DNA of 64,000 nucleotides from Pseudomonas pergaminensis. GTDB lineage: Bacteria; Pseudomonadota; Gammaproteobacteria; Pseudomonadales; Pseudomonadaceae. Positions 26,893-34,967 of the stretch are shown here, in pieces. The position numbers and the translations under genes were made by a program. The notes below the pieces were generated by a model. That model made no database searches, had not been told where the DNA came from, and saw nothing but the letters and a program-made list of their open reading frames with translations. Each line of letters starts with the position of its first letter. The first letter of the stretch is position 1. Where the stretch lies: positions 2,790,001 through 2,854,000 of the forward strand of contig NZ_CP078013.2 of NCBI RefSeq assembly GCF_024112395.2, given 5' to 3'.

Positions 26893-27561
26893 TCAAAGCA
26901 CCTTGACGGCGCGGCCGATGGCCTGGATCGGCCCGGTGGGCTTGCCGGTCGGCGAGCCACGTGGGTCTTCCAGGGTCAGCTCGAACAGTTGGTTTTGTGT
27001 CAGCGGCGGTAGCTTGTCCAGCGGCACCGACAGCGTCTGGCCCGGCTTGACCAGGCCCAGGGACACCGGGCCTTGCCAGCCGTCGCCCTTGGTCCAGAAC
27101 TGCAGGGCCTTGTCGGATGGCACTTCCATCACGCCCAACGGGATCAGCTGAATCTGCTGATCATTACTGGCCTGGATCACCCAGCCCGGTGCCTGGCTTT
27201 GCGGCGCGACCAGCACGACCACGAAGCTTGGGGCGGCAGTGGGCGGGCGGGTCAGTAGCAACCCGGCCAGTACCAGCGTGGTCAAAAGCCCCGCACCGGC
27301 CAGGCCGCGCCACACGGCCAGCAGGTCCCACCAGTGCGTGCGAGCACTGGCGATGTTACGTTCGATACGCCGCCACAGCTCAGAGGAGGGCGGTACGGGT
27401 TCCGCCAAGGCGGTCAGCGGCAACAGGCGTTGCTCCCAGGCGTCCACCGCAGCGCGTAGTTCAGCATCGTGCTTGAGGCGTTGTTCGACGTCGGCGCGTT
27501 GTTCGCCGGGCAAGGTGCCCAGCACGTATTCGCTGGCGAGTTCGTCCAGTGGGTCGTTCAT
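26893..27561 (-). CDS. RskA-type anti-sigma factor
   Basis: A 222-residue single-pass membrane protein from the ATG at 27561. The N-terminal anti-sigma domain has DELASEYVLGTLPGEQRADV and LRAAVDAWEQRLLPLTAL. A TM segment lies at about 88-106 (GLAGAGLLTTLVLAGLLLT), then the periplasmic RskA domain (LGVMEVPSDKALQFWTKGD, LVKPGQTLSVPLDKLP). Its ATG overlaps the sigma stop by 4 bases (ATGA). It should sequester the ECF sigma factor until a periplasmic signal triggers release. Confidence 0.9.
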   Translation of the reverse strand: MNDPLDELASEYVLGTLPGEQRADVEQRLKHDAELRAAVDAWEQRLLPLTALAEPVPPSSELWRRIERNIASARTHWWDLLAVWRGLAGAGLLTTLVLAGLLLTRPPTAAPSFVVVLVAPQSQAPGWVIQASNDQQIQLIPLGVMEVPSDKALQFWTKGDGWQGPVSLGLVKPGQTLSVPLDKLPPLTQNQLFELTLEDPRGSPTGKPTGPIQAIGRAVKVL

Positions 27562-28073
27562 GCCATGCACTCCCGCAGCGCGGCGAGGCTACGTTTGATC
27601 CAGGCCTTGACGGTCCCCAACGGGGTGTCGAGTTTCTGGGCGATTTCACTGTGGGAATAACCGTCGACATAGGCATGCAGGATGCACGTGCGACGGGCCG
27701 GGTCGAGTTGCTCCAGGCAGGTGTGGACCTGTCCCGAGCGCGCGCTGAATTCAAAGGTTTCGGTTGCGGCGACTTGCTCGTGTTCGTCGCCCAAAGGCAC
27801 TTCGCGGTAATGGTTACGCACCACGTTGAGCGCCAGGTGGCGGGTCACGCTGAACACCCAGCCACGGGCCGAGCCGCGACTGGGGTCAAAACTGCCGGCG
27901 CCTCGCCAGATCTTGATAAACGCATCATGCACGATGTCTTCGGCCAGGGATTTGTCCCTGGCGATGCGCAACACCACGCCGAGCAGATGGCTGCTTTCCT
28001 GCTCATACAACTGGCGCAAGGCGCGTTGATCGCCACGGGCGCAAGCCTGCAGACAGGCTTCGTAATCAAACAC
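27558..28073 (-). CDS. ECF sigma factor (SigK-like)
   Basis: A 171-residue group IV sigma factor. Region 2 is QLYEQESSHLLGVVLRIARD with LAEDIVHDAFIKIWRG. Region 4 is YSHSEIAQKLDTPLGTVKAW. The start is a GTG at 28073 with a strong GGGGGGT ribosome site. It is coupled to the anti-sigma gene, and DUF3455 lies 51 bases upstream on the same strand. The target regulon is unknown; autoregulation is likely. Confidence 0.93.
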   Translation of the reverse strand: MFDYEACLQACARGDQRALRQLYEQESSHLLGVVLRIARDKSLAEDIVHDAFIKIWRGAGSFDPSRGSARGWVFSVTRHLALNVVRNHYREVPLGDEHEQVAATETFEFSARSGQVHTCLEQLDPARRTCILHAYVDGYSHSEIAQKLDTPLGTVKAWIKRSLAALRECMA

Positions 28074-28124
28074 GGATGGCTACCCCCCAACGATCGGCAT
28101 GGGGGGCAGCGTAGACGACTTTAC

Positions 28125-28646
28125 TCAGTTGGCCGCCCAGAAAATGTAATCCGCCTGGTACTTCACCACTTCCTGCTTGCCTTTGTTGGCTGCGGTGCAC
28201 TCGCTGCTCGGCGCCACGCCGCCCTTGAGGGCCACGCGCTGGATGTAACTCACGCCGCTCATCGCGCCGTTGCCTTCAGCGGGGTTGGCCTTGACCAATT
28301 GATACGGCAAGTTGCCCGCGCCCGAGGGGGCCACGGCCAACTGGGTGCCGGTGATTTTTGAACCGTCCTTGGCCTGCCACGTAGCCGGTGGGCCGAAGTA
28401 GGTGCCCACTTGCTTGCCGCTGCGGTCATTCAATACCGCCTTGGGTCCGACAAAGGTCCACTCGGTCTGGCCGGCGGCGTTGGCCTTGTCACGGCACTCA
28501 TAGGTGATTTCGCCGACGCCGGTGGTTTCCAGCGCGACCTTGTGGCCGTCCGGCACCTTGATGCTGTCGGGCAAGCCGGTCTGGGCAAAGGCGGCCGGTG
28601 CCGCAGCGAGCAGGGCGGTGAGGCAGAACAGTGCTTTAGCGTTCAT
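28125..28646 (-). CDS. DUF3455 secreted protein in sigma/anti-sigma operon
   Basis: A 173-residue exported protein with signal peptide (MNAKALFCLTALLAAAPAAFA). DUF3455 features are LPDSIKVPDGHKVALETTGV, ITYECRDK, TYFGPPATWQAKDGSKITGT and IQRVALKGGVAPSSEC. Two conserved Cys (ECRD and SSEC) could form a disulfide. GGAG precedes the ATG. Function is unknown; the operon position suggests a periplasmic sensor ligand or target of the ECF system. Confidence 0.85.
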   Translation of the reverse strand: MNAKALFCLTALLAAAPAAFAQTGLPDSIKVPDGHKVALETTGVGEITYECRDKANAAGQTEWTFVGPKAVLNDRSGKQVGTYFGPPATWQAKDGSKITGTQLAVAPSGAGNLPYQLVKANPAEGNGAMSGVSYIQRVALKGGVAPSSECTAANKGKQEVVKYQADYIFWAAN

Positions 28647-28785
28647 GGGTACTTCTCCATTTCAGTAGAACAGCGGGGTGACTGAAAGGACTACCCACGG
28701 CACGCACGATTGGATGCAGCGATTAGAAAAAAAAGTCCGGAGGGCGCACACTGTGCCCCCCGCTATACCCGAGGAGAGATTGGCA

Positions 28786-29556
28786 ATGACTGGTGTACAC
28801 ACGTCTGCTCAACAAGGTTTCTCTACCCAGGCCGTCACCTACGCCCAAGGCCGGCCGGACTATCCTAGGCAACTCACAGGCTGGCTGGCCGAGACATTGC
28901 GCATCGATGCCCAGTCAAGCGTGATCGACCTGGGCGCCGGCACCGGCAAGTTCACCCGTTTGCTCAGCACCCTGGCACCGACTTTGACTGCCGTCGAGCC
29001 CGTGGCGGCCATGGGCGCGCAGTTGACCAAACTGCTGCCCGATGTGCGCCTGGTCAATGGCACTGCTGAGTCCATCCCATTGCCCTCCGCCAGCGCAGAC
29101 GCGGTGGTGTGCGCCCAGGCATTCCATTGGTTTTCCACCGAGGCGGCCCTGGCGGAGATCCACCGCGTGCTCAAGCCCCAAGGCCGCCTTGGCCTGGTGT
29201 GGAACGTGCGGGATGAATCGGTGGATTGGGTCGCGGCCATCACCGACATCATCACCCCCTACGAGGGCGATACCCCGCGTTTTCATACCGGGCGTTGGCG
29301 TGAAGCCTTCACCGGCGAGTACTTTTCCGAGCCCGAAGTGACCTGTTTTCCCTACAGCCATGTGGGCAGCCCTCAGGAGGTGATCATGGATCGCTTTCTC
29401 TCCGTGAGCTTTATTGCCGCGCTGCCGGAGGCGTCCAAGGCTGTGGTGACCGCGCAATTGCAGGCGCTGATCGACACGCATCCTTCACTGAAGGGGCGCG
29501 ACACCGTGGCCTTTCCGTATCAAACCCAAGCGTACGTCTGTCAACGTCTGAGCTAA
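28786..29556 (+). CDS. Class I SAM-dependent methyltransferase
   Basis: A 256-residue cytoplasmic methyltransferase from the ATG at 28786 (GAGGAGAG upstream). SAM motif I is SVIDLGAGTGKFTRLL. The later motifs are LVNGTAESIPLPSASADAVV, AQAFHWFSTEAALAEIHRVL and GRLGLVWNVRD. This is the UbiE/TAM-like methyltransferase_11 type. Substrate unknown; the gene stands alone. Confidence 0.88.
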   Translation: MTGVHTSAQQGFSTQAVTYAQGRPDYPRQLTGWLAETLRIDAQSSVIDLGAGTGKFTRLLSTLAPTLTAVEPVAAMGAQLTKLLPDVRLVNGTAESIPLPSASADAVVCAQAFHWFSTEAALAEIHRVLKPQGRLGLVWNVRDESVDWVAAITDIITPYEGDTPRFHTGRWREAFTGEYFSEPEVTCFPYSHVGSPQEVIMDRFLSVSFIAALPEASKAVVTAQLQALIDTHPSLKGRDTVAFPYQTQAYVCQRLS

Positions 29557-29647
29557 AAGGCATAAAGTCAGATCATATTGATATAAGTCGTTATAAGAAA
29601 AATCGCTATCCTGCGGCCAGAAATTTATAAGGCCGCAGGTAGCTGTA

Positions 29648-30433
29648 ATGGATGTGGGTAATGTTGGGTTTGTGGTTGCTGGCCTGATCGTCGGTTTTAT
29701 CGTGGGCATGACCGGTGTGGGTGGGGGCTCGTTGATGACCCCGATCCTGCTGTGGTTCGGCATCAACCCTGCCACGGCGGTGGGCACCGACTTGTTGTAC
29801 GCGGCCATCACCAAGTCCGGTGGTGTGCTGGTGCACAGCAAGAACAAGAATATCGACTGGACCATCACTGGATGGTTGACCTTGGGCAGCGTGCCTGCGG
29901 TGTTGCTGACCCTTTGGTTCCTGGCCAGCTTGCATACCGACCCCAGTGCCATGAACGCGGTGATCAAGCAGGCGCTCGGTGTGGTGTTGCTGCTGACGGC
30001 CTTGGCGATTCTGTTCAAGAAAAGCCTGTTGGCGTTTGCCCAGCGACATGCGGGTGATGACTATCACATGAGCCCGCGCAATCTGAATGCGCTCACGGTG
30101 GTGACAGGGGCGATCCTCGGAACTATGGTGGCCCTGACCTCCATTGGCGCGGGGGCGTTGGGGACGGTGGCGTTGTTTATTTTGTATCCGTTCCTGGCTA
30201 CGCGGCGGTTGGTGGGGACTGAGATCGCGCATGCTGTGCCGCTGACCCTGGTGGCGGGGCTGGGGCATGCCAGCATGGGGAACATGGACTGGCATTTGCT
30301 CGGGTTTCTGTTGATGGGGTCGTTGCCGGGGATCTACCTTGGCAGTCATATGACTGGCAAGCTGCCAGATGGGGTGTTGCGGCCTTGTTTGGCGGTCATG
30401 TTGATGGCCATTGGTTATAAGCTGGCGTTTTGA
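29648..30433 (+). CDS. TauE/SafE-family permease (sulfite/sulfonate export type)
   Basis: A 261-residue membrane protein with about eight segments and family motifs FIVGMTGVGGGSLMTPILLW at the N-terminus and VALTSIGAGALGTVALFILY in the second half. Members move sulfite, sulfoacetate or other organosulfur anions. Proximity to sfnB/sfnG makes a sulfur role attractive, but the repeat block separates them. Confidence 0.88.
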   Translation: MDVGNVGFVVAGLIVGFIVGMTGVGGGSLMTPILLWFGINPATAVGTDLLYAAITKSGGVLVHSKNKNIDWTITGWLTLGSVPAVLLTLWFLASLHTDPSAMNAVIKQALGVVLLLTALAILFKKSLLAFAQRHAGDDYHMSPRNLNALTVVTGAILGTMVALTSIGAGALGTVALFILYPFLATRRLVGTEIAHAVPLTLVAGLGHASMGNMDWHLLGFLLMGSLPGIYLGSHMTGKLPDGVLRPCLAVMLMAIGYKLAF

Positions 30434-30435
30434 TT

Positions 30436-31200
30436 TGGGGGCATATCCGTTGTTTGGGTGATGGCTGGTATTGGTTCCGCCCTTACGGCGGGTCACTTTT
30501 GAAAAGAGCCCAAAAGTAACCAAAAGGCTCTTGCCCCAACACTCGGCACCTCGCTTAGGCTCGGTGTGCCCTCACTCCGGCTTTGGAGCGTGGGCCGCCG
30601 CGATGGGCCATCCTTGGCCCAGCGCGGCTAACCCGGCGTCCTGCCGGGTTACCCACGCTCCAAAGCCTGCGTTCGGCCAGCGTGTTTGACGGGGCGCCTC
30701 AGATCAAGATCAAGAGCGACTCGCTTCGCACCGTGGATACGCGGTCCATTGTAGGAGCCGGCTTGCCGGCGAAAAACGTGAGATCGCCGTGTTTATCCAG
30801 ATGTACCCCCATCATCGTTAACGACCATCGCCGGCAAGCCGGCTCCTACAGTGGACCGCGTTGGCCTTTGCCTTTGCTCTACACCACTCAAGCCGGCTGT
30901 CAGGCCGCTGTGCTCTTGCTTTTGATTTTGATCTTAGGCGCCCCGTCAAACACGCTGGCCGGAATTCGGCAGGGATTTGGGGGGTAAACCGGCAGGGATG
31001 CCGGTTTAGCCGCCCCGCGCCATGGATGGCGCGTGGCGGCGGCCCCCTGAATACCTGTCGGATTACGGGCACACCGAGCCTAGGCGAGGTGCCGAGTGTT
31101 GGGGCAAGAGCCCTTTGGTTACTTTGGGGCTTTTCCAAAGTGACCCGCCGTAAGGGCGGAACCCATAGCAGCCGTTACCGCAGCAACGGATATACCCTCA
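30436..31200. repeat. Large nested inverted repeat with a central REPIN
   Basis: This fills the whole 777-base gap between the convergent permease and sfnB. The left arm (about 30436-30749) and the right arm (about 30851-31200) are diverged inverted copies along nearly their full length. Matching blocks include GTTCCGCCCTTACGGCGGGT, CTCTTGCCCCAACACTCGGC, GGCCAGCGTGTTTGACGGGG and an internal GGTTTA/CCGGC hairpin. The centre is a REPIN. No credible gene is present. It could terminate transcription in both directions. Confidence 0.9.
30750..30850. repeat. REPIN at the centre of the large inverted repeat
   Basis: TGTAGGAGCCGGCTTGCCGG and its exact complement ending GGCTCCTACA flank a spacer containing ATCGTTAACGACC, a spacer segment also seen in the REPINs at 49802-49899 and 60653-60752. 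Confidence 0.9.
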
Positions 31201-31210
31201 AAACCCAGGC

Positions 31211-32443
31211 TCAACCCCGCCCATTCCCAATCTGCCAAACAAACGGCGGCTCAACCCCATTCACCACCCAATCCCCCACAATCCGCGCCTTGTAAATCAC
31301 CGGATTATGCGACGACACCGTCCGTGCATTACGCCAATGCCGATCCAGCGCCTTACCCTGACGCACATCCGAAGCCCCCAATGCATTAAACAACTCACTG
31401 GTCGCACGCTGGACCAACTCCGACACCACCACCTGCGCCTTAGCCGACTCAATCTCAGCCGCCACGTTGGCCTCACGCTCCACCTCCTCATCCCCACCAA
31501 ACCGCGCCACATAGGCCCGTTGCGCCGGCAGCGTCGCTTTCAGCGCGCTGGCCTCGGCGGCGTACACCAGGGCAGCCACTTCGCCCACCACCTGTTGAAT
31601 CTGCGAATCCTGGCTGACATGGGCCGCATTGCCATGGCTGTAGATACGCTTGCGGCTGCGCACCTGATGCGCCACGTCACGCAGCGCCGCGCGGCCGATA
31701 CCGGCCAGGCTGGCCAGTAGCACCAACTGGTAAAACGCGGTCTGGTATTTGAACCGGGTAGAAAAGTCGATGACGTTGTCCGCCTCTACCACCGCATCGG
31801 TAAAACGCGACGTGCCGCTGCCCGTAGTGCGCTGACCAAAGCCGTCCCAGTCGTCGCTGTGCACCACCCCAGGCTGGCGGGCGCGGGTGGCGGCGATCAC
31901 GTCCGCGCCGGTGTCGCTGCGCTGGGCGTACACGTCGATCCAGTCGGCGAATATACTGCCGGTGCTGTAGAACTTTTCGCCGTTGAGCTTCCAGCGGTCG
32001 CCGTCGGGGCTGACCTGGGTGACCACGTCGCCGATGGCCACATTGCCGATTTCGGTCCAGGCGCAGCCGACGATATCGCCGGCCACGAAACGCTTGAACC
32101 ACAGGTCGCGGCCGGCGCTGGGCGGTGCATTCAGGCGGTCTTCGGCAAAGGCAAAGTGCCCACGCAGGGCCTGGGGCACGTTGGAGTCGGCTTCGGCCAG
32201 TTCGATCAGCAGCTCGAACAACTGCGGCAGGGAGGCGCCGCCACCGCCGTATTCCACCGGTACGCGCACCGCGCCAAAGCCGGCCTCTTTCAGCCACTGG
32301 ATCGGTGCGTAGGGCAGGGTGCGTGTGTGTTCACGCTCTACGGCGCCTTCTGCGATGCGCTGGAAAATCGGCCGGAAGCGTGTGGCCAAGGTCGGGTAGT
32401 CGACGCCGGTGGACAGCGGGTTGATAACGTGTTGTTCGGTCAT
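31211..32443 (-). CDS. sfnB: SfnB-family sulfur-acquisition oxidoreductase (acyl-CoA dehydrogenase fold)
   Basis: A 410-residue flavoprotein of the acyl-CoA dehydrogenase/DszC monooxygenase superfamily, from the ATG at 32443. Motifs include LKEAGFGAVRVPVEYGGGGA, GCAWTEIGN, DRWKLNGEKFYSTGSIFADW and the C-terminal LSNALGASD-like segment FNALGASDVRQGKALDRHWR. These proteins desulfonate or oxidise organosulfur compounds with reduced flavin. It is divergent from sfnG, with a sigma-54-like promoter before each. The exact substrate is unknown. Confidence 0.82.
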   Translation of the reverse strand: MTEQHVINPLSTGVDYPTLATRFRPIFQRIAEGAVEREHTRTLPYAPIQWLKEAGFGAVRVPVEYGGGGASLPQLFELLIELAEADSNVPQALRGHFAFAEDRLNAPPSAGRDLWFKRFVAGDIVGCAWTEIGNVAIGDVVTQVSPDGDRWKLNGEKFYSTGSIFADWIDVYAQRSDTGADVIAATRARQPGVVHSDDWDGFGQRTTGSGTSRFTDAVVEADNVIDFSTRFKYQTAFYQLVLLASLAGIGRAALRDVAHQVRSRKRIYSHGNAAHVSQDSQIQQVVGEVAALVYAAEASALKATLPAQRAYVARFGGDEEVEREANVAAEIESAKAQVVVSELVQRATSELFNALGASDVRQGKALDRHWRNARTVSSHNPVIYKARIVGDWVVNGVEPPFVWQIGNGRG

Positions 32444-32481
32444 GGGCAAGGTTCCTGGGCAGTGATCAATACAGGGTAGAT

Positions 32482-32497
32482 TGCACAGTCCGTGCCG
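32482..32497 (-). promoter_or_regulatory. Candidate sigma-54 promoter for sfnB
   Basis: Minus-strand CGGCACGGACTGTGCA has GG and GC spaced by 10 bases, close to TGGCACG-N4-TTGCA. A start near 32471 gives a leader of about 28 bases before the sfnB ATG. Confidence 0.55.
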
Positions 32498-32537
32498 GGT
32501 GTCGGCGCCCGTATTTGCGGGGCAAAGTCGCCAGCCA

Positions 32538-32555
32538 CTGTTGCCCTGGCAACAG
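32538..32555. promoter_or_regulatory. Palindrome between the divergent sfn promoters, possible enhancer site
   Basis: CTGTTGCC-CT-GGCAACAG is a perfect 8-base inverted repeat. It lies about 40 bases upstream of the sfnB -24 element and about 88 bases upstream of the sfnG -24 element. An SfnR-type enhancer-binding protein is a reasonable candidate ligand. Confidence 0.5.
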
Positions 32556-32642
32556 CTGATCGACAAACCAGCACAGTCTGCGACATCGGCGTCGGCACCC
32601 GGCCTTGCTTCCTGCGCCCCAGGCACGGGCGTTTCCCGGGCC

Positions 32643-32658
32643 TGGCACGCTTGCTGCT
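32643..32658 (+). promoter_or_regulatory. Candidate sigma-54 promoter for sfnG
   Basis: TGGCACGCTTGCTGCT matches the -24/-12 consensus (TGGCAC, GG-N10-GC spacing) with one mismatch in the -12 box. A start near 32669 gives a 29-base leader. Sulfone-use genes sfnFG of P. putida are known to need RpoN and SfnR. Confidence 0.65.
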
Positions 32659-32697
32659 CAAGCACTAGGTACATCCCTTTGTGCGAGGTACTGTTCG

Positions 32698-33783
32698 ATG
32701 AGTCAGCAAGCCGTGAAATTTGCCTATTGGGTGCCCAACGTCAGCGGTGGGCTGGTGGTCAGCAAGATCGAGCAACGCACCCACTGGGGCATCGACTACA
32801 ACCGCAAACTGGCGCAACTGGCCGAAGCCGCGGGCTTTGAATACGGCCTCACCCAGATCCGCTTCACCGCCGGCTACGGCGCCGAAAACCAGCATGAGTC
32901 CGTGGCGTTCAGCCATGCGCTGCTGGCGGCGACCACCACCCTCAAGGTGATCGCTGCGATACTGCCTGGCCCATGGCAACCGGCGCTCGCAGCCAAGCAA
33001 CTGGCGACCATCGACCAGCTCACCAACGGCCGCATCGCGGTGAATATCGTCAGCGGCTGGTTCAAGGGCGAATTCCAGGCCATCGGCGAACATTGGCTGG
33101 AGCATGACGAGCGCTATCGCCGTTCCGAAGAATTCATCCGCGCCCTCAAAGGCATCTGGACCCAGGACGACTTCACCTTCAAGGGCGATTTCTACCGTTT
33201 CAACCATTACACCCTCAAGCCTAAGCCTCTGGGCCAGCCGGAAGTGTTTCAGGGCGGCAGTTCACGGGCGGCACGGGACATGGCCGCACGGGTGTCGGAC
33301 TGGTACTTCACCAACGGCAACACCCCGGAAGGCATCAAGGCCCAGGTCGATGATATTCGCGCCAAGGCGGCAGCCAATAACCATTCGGTCAAGGTCGGCG
33401 TCAACGCTTTCGTGATTGCCCGCGACACCGAGGAAGAAGCTCGCGCCGTGTTGGCAGAGATCATCGACAAGGCCGACCCGGAAGCCGTGAATGCCTTTGG
33501 TGATGCGGCCAAGCAGGCCGGCAAGGCCTCACCGGAAGGCGAGGGCAACTGGGCCAAGTCCAGCTTTGAAGACCTGGTGCAGTACAACGATGGCTTCAAG
33601 ACCAACTTGATCGGCACACCGCAGCAGATCGCCGAGCGCATTGTCGCGCTGAAGGCGGTGGGGGTGGACCTGGTGCTCGCGGGTTTCCTGCACTTCCAGG
33701 AAGAAGTCGAATACTTCGGCAAACGCGTGTTGCCGCTGGTGCGCGAACTGGAAGCCAAGGCCGCGATCAAGCAGGTGGCTTGA
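32698..33783 (+). CDS. sfnG: FMNH2-dependent dimethylsulfone monooxygenase
   Basis: A 361-residue luciferase-like (bacterial LLM) monooxygenase from the ATG at 32698. Features are VKFAYWVPNVSGGLVVSKIE, GLTQIRFTAGYGAENQHESV, IAVNIVSGWFKGEFQAIGEH, VFQGGSSRAARDMAARVSDW and DLVLAGFLHFQEEVEYFG, all characteristic of SfnG. It converts dimethylsulfone to methanesulfinate using reduced FMN supplied by a separate reductase. Its 3' end overlaps the convergent GNAT-C39 gene by 17 bases. Confidence 0.9.
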   Translation: MSQQAVKFAYWVPNVSGGLVVSKIEQRTHWGIDYNRKLAQLAEAAGFEYGLTQIRFTAGYGAENQHESVAFSHALLAATTTLKVIAAILPGPWQPALAAKQLATIDQLTNGRIAVNIVSGWFKGEFQAIGEHWLEHDERYRRSEEFIRALKGIWTQDDFTFKGDFYRFNHYTLKPKPLGQPEVFQGGSSRAARDMAARVSDWYFTNGNTPEGIKAQVDDIRAKAAANNHSVKVGVNAFVIARDTEEEARAVLAEIIDKADPEAVNAFGDAAKQAGKASPEGEGNWAKSSFEDLVQYNDGFKTNLIGTPQQIAERIVALKAVGVDLVLAGFLHFQEEVEYFGKRVLPLVRELEAKAAIKQVA

Positions 33784-34873
33784 AGACCACCACCGCCGCG
33801 CGCAGTTTGTTGTTGCCAAACCGGCACATGCGCTCGAACTCCCCATGGCTGACCGGCAAATGCTGGCAGTCCAGGGGTTGGCGGTGCTGGCTATGGTCCA
33901 CGTCCGGGTCGTGAAGGTAGACGAAGTCTTCGTCGCAATCGGTGACCATCACCCAGTGCGGTGACTTGGAGCGGGTGAGGCGGTAGCTGCTGATCAATAC
34001 CAGCGGCTGGCCGCCGTCGCGCAGTACCTGAGGCAAGTCCAGCGCGCCGCCGAATACTTGCTCGACACAACTGCCGGCCAATTCCTCTTCGAACGCCTCG
34101 TGTACCAGGCGCATGACGTCCTTTTTATGTGCATCACGCACACCGTCCAGAAACAGCGGCCCGCGCACATTCACCTGCATGCGCACCGCGAAGCCCCGGC
34201 GCCAGGCCGCGAGCGCCAGCCCTTGGGGGCTGCAGCCGCCATGGCCGGCCGTCATGAACACGGTGGTCGCTTCGCGCCAGATCTGCAGCTCTTCACGCCG
34301 TTGCGCCACGCGCGCAGGCACCAGTGCGCCCATGGCCATCAGCAGGCAGGCGGCGCCACAGGTGAAGTCGGTGGTCTGCTGGTAATACGGCACGCTTTGC
34401 GGGCGCGCATCCTGATGCTGGACGATGCGTTTCTCCAGGCGCAGGGCGGCGGTGTGGTCTTCGTAGTAGTCGTTGATGAGGGCGAAGCGCCGGTAGCCAT
34501 TGCGCTCATACAAGGCAAGGGCGCCGGGGTTATCGGTGCGCACTTCCAGGCGCAGGTAGGCGCAGTCGTGGTCCACGGCAATGGCTTCGATGCGGGCGAG
34601 CAACTGTTTGCCCAGCCCCAGCCCCAGGCCGCGCGCGTGCGCGGCGATGGCGATGGAGTACAGGCGCGCCAGCGAGGTGCCCCGATGGAACAGCACCAGT
34701 GCGTAGCCAAGCAACTGCCCGTCATTTTCCGCCACCAGCAAGTGGCCGTGGGCGCGGCTGATCATCCACTGGAAACTGCGCGTAGACAGCCGGTCGGTGG
34801 TGAAACAGTGTTGTTCCAGTGCCACCAATTCGGGCACATCGCAGGGGGTTGCAACGCGAAAGCAAAGAGCCAT
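33767..34873 (-). CDS. GNAT acetyltransferase fused to a C39-like peptidase
   Basis: A 368-residue fusion. Residues 1-150 form a RimI-like GNAT domain with acetyl-CoA motif ARGLGLGLGKQL (80-91) and ALYERNGYRRFAL. Residues 160-368 form a papain-like C39 peptidase with Cys172 in TTDFTCGAACLLMAM, His306 in SKSPHWVMVTD and Asp322 in YLHDPD. There is no ABC-transporter part and no signal peptide, so it is cytoplasmic. It is divergent from the RLAN/ATP-grasp ligase with 94 bases between. Comparative genomics has linked such GNAT-peptidase proteins with RimK-like amidoligases; the substrate is unknown. Confidence 0.85.
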   Translation of the reverse strand: MALCFRVATPCDVPELVALEQHCFTTDRLSTRSFQWMISRAHGHLLVAENDGQLLGYALVLFHRGTSLARLYSIAIAAHARGLGLGLGKQLLARIEAIAVDHDCAYLRLEVRTDNPGALALYERNGYRRFALINDYYEDHTAALRLEKRIVQHQDARPQSVPYYQQTTDFTCGAACLLMAMGALVPARVAQRREELQIWREATTVFMTAGHGGCSPQGLALAAWRRGFAVRMQVNVRGPLFLDGVRDAHKKDVMRLVHEAFEEELAGSCVEQVFGGALDLPQVLRDGGQPLVLISSYRLTRSKSPHWVMVTDCDEDFVYLHDPDVDHSQHRQPLDCQHLPVSHGEFERMCRFGNNKLRAAVVVFKPPA

Positions 34874-34967
34874 ATGACCGCCGTAAAAGTTGCGTAACGA
34901 AACGGGACTTCTCTAAAAGATCGTGCTTAATAGAAAAGGTCGAGTTCTCTAAAGCGGATCAAATATT

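Noticed and set aside
30436..31200. Possible CRISPR array or insertion sequence in the repeat-rich gap
   Set aside because: The repeats are inverted, not direct and regularly spaced, and no transposase or cas gene is present.
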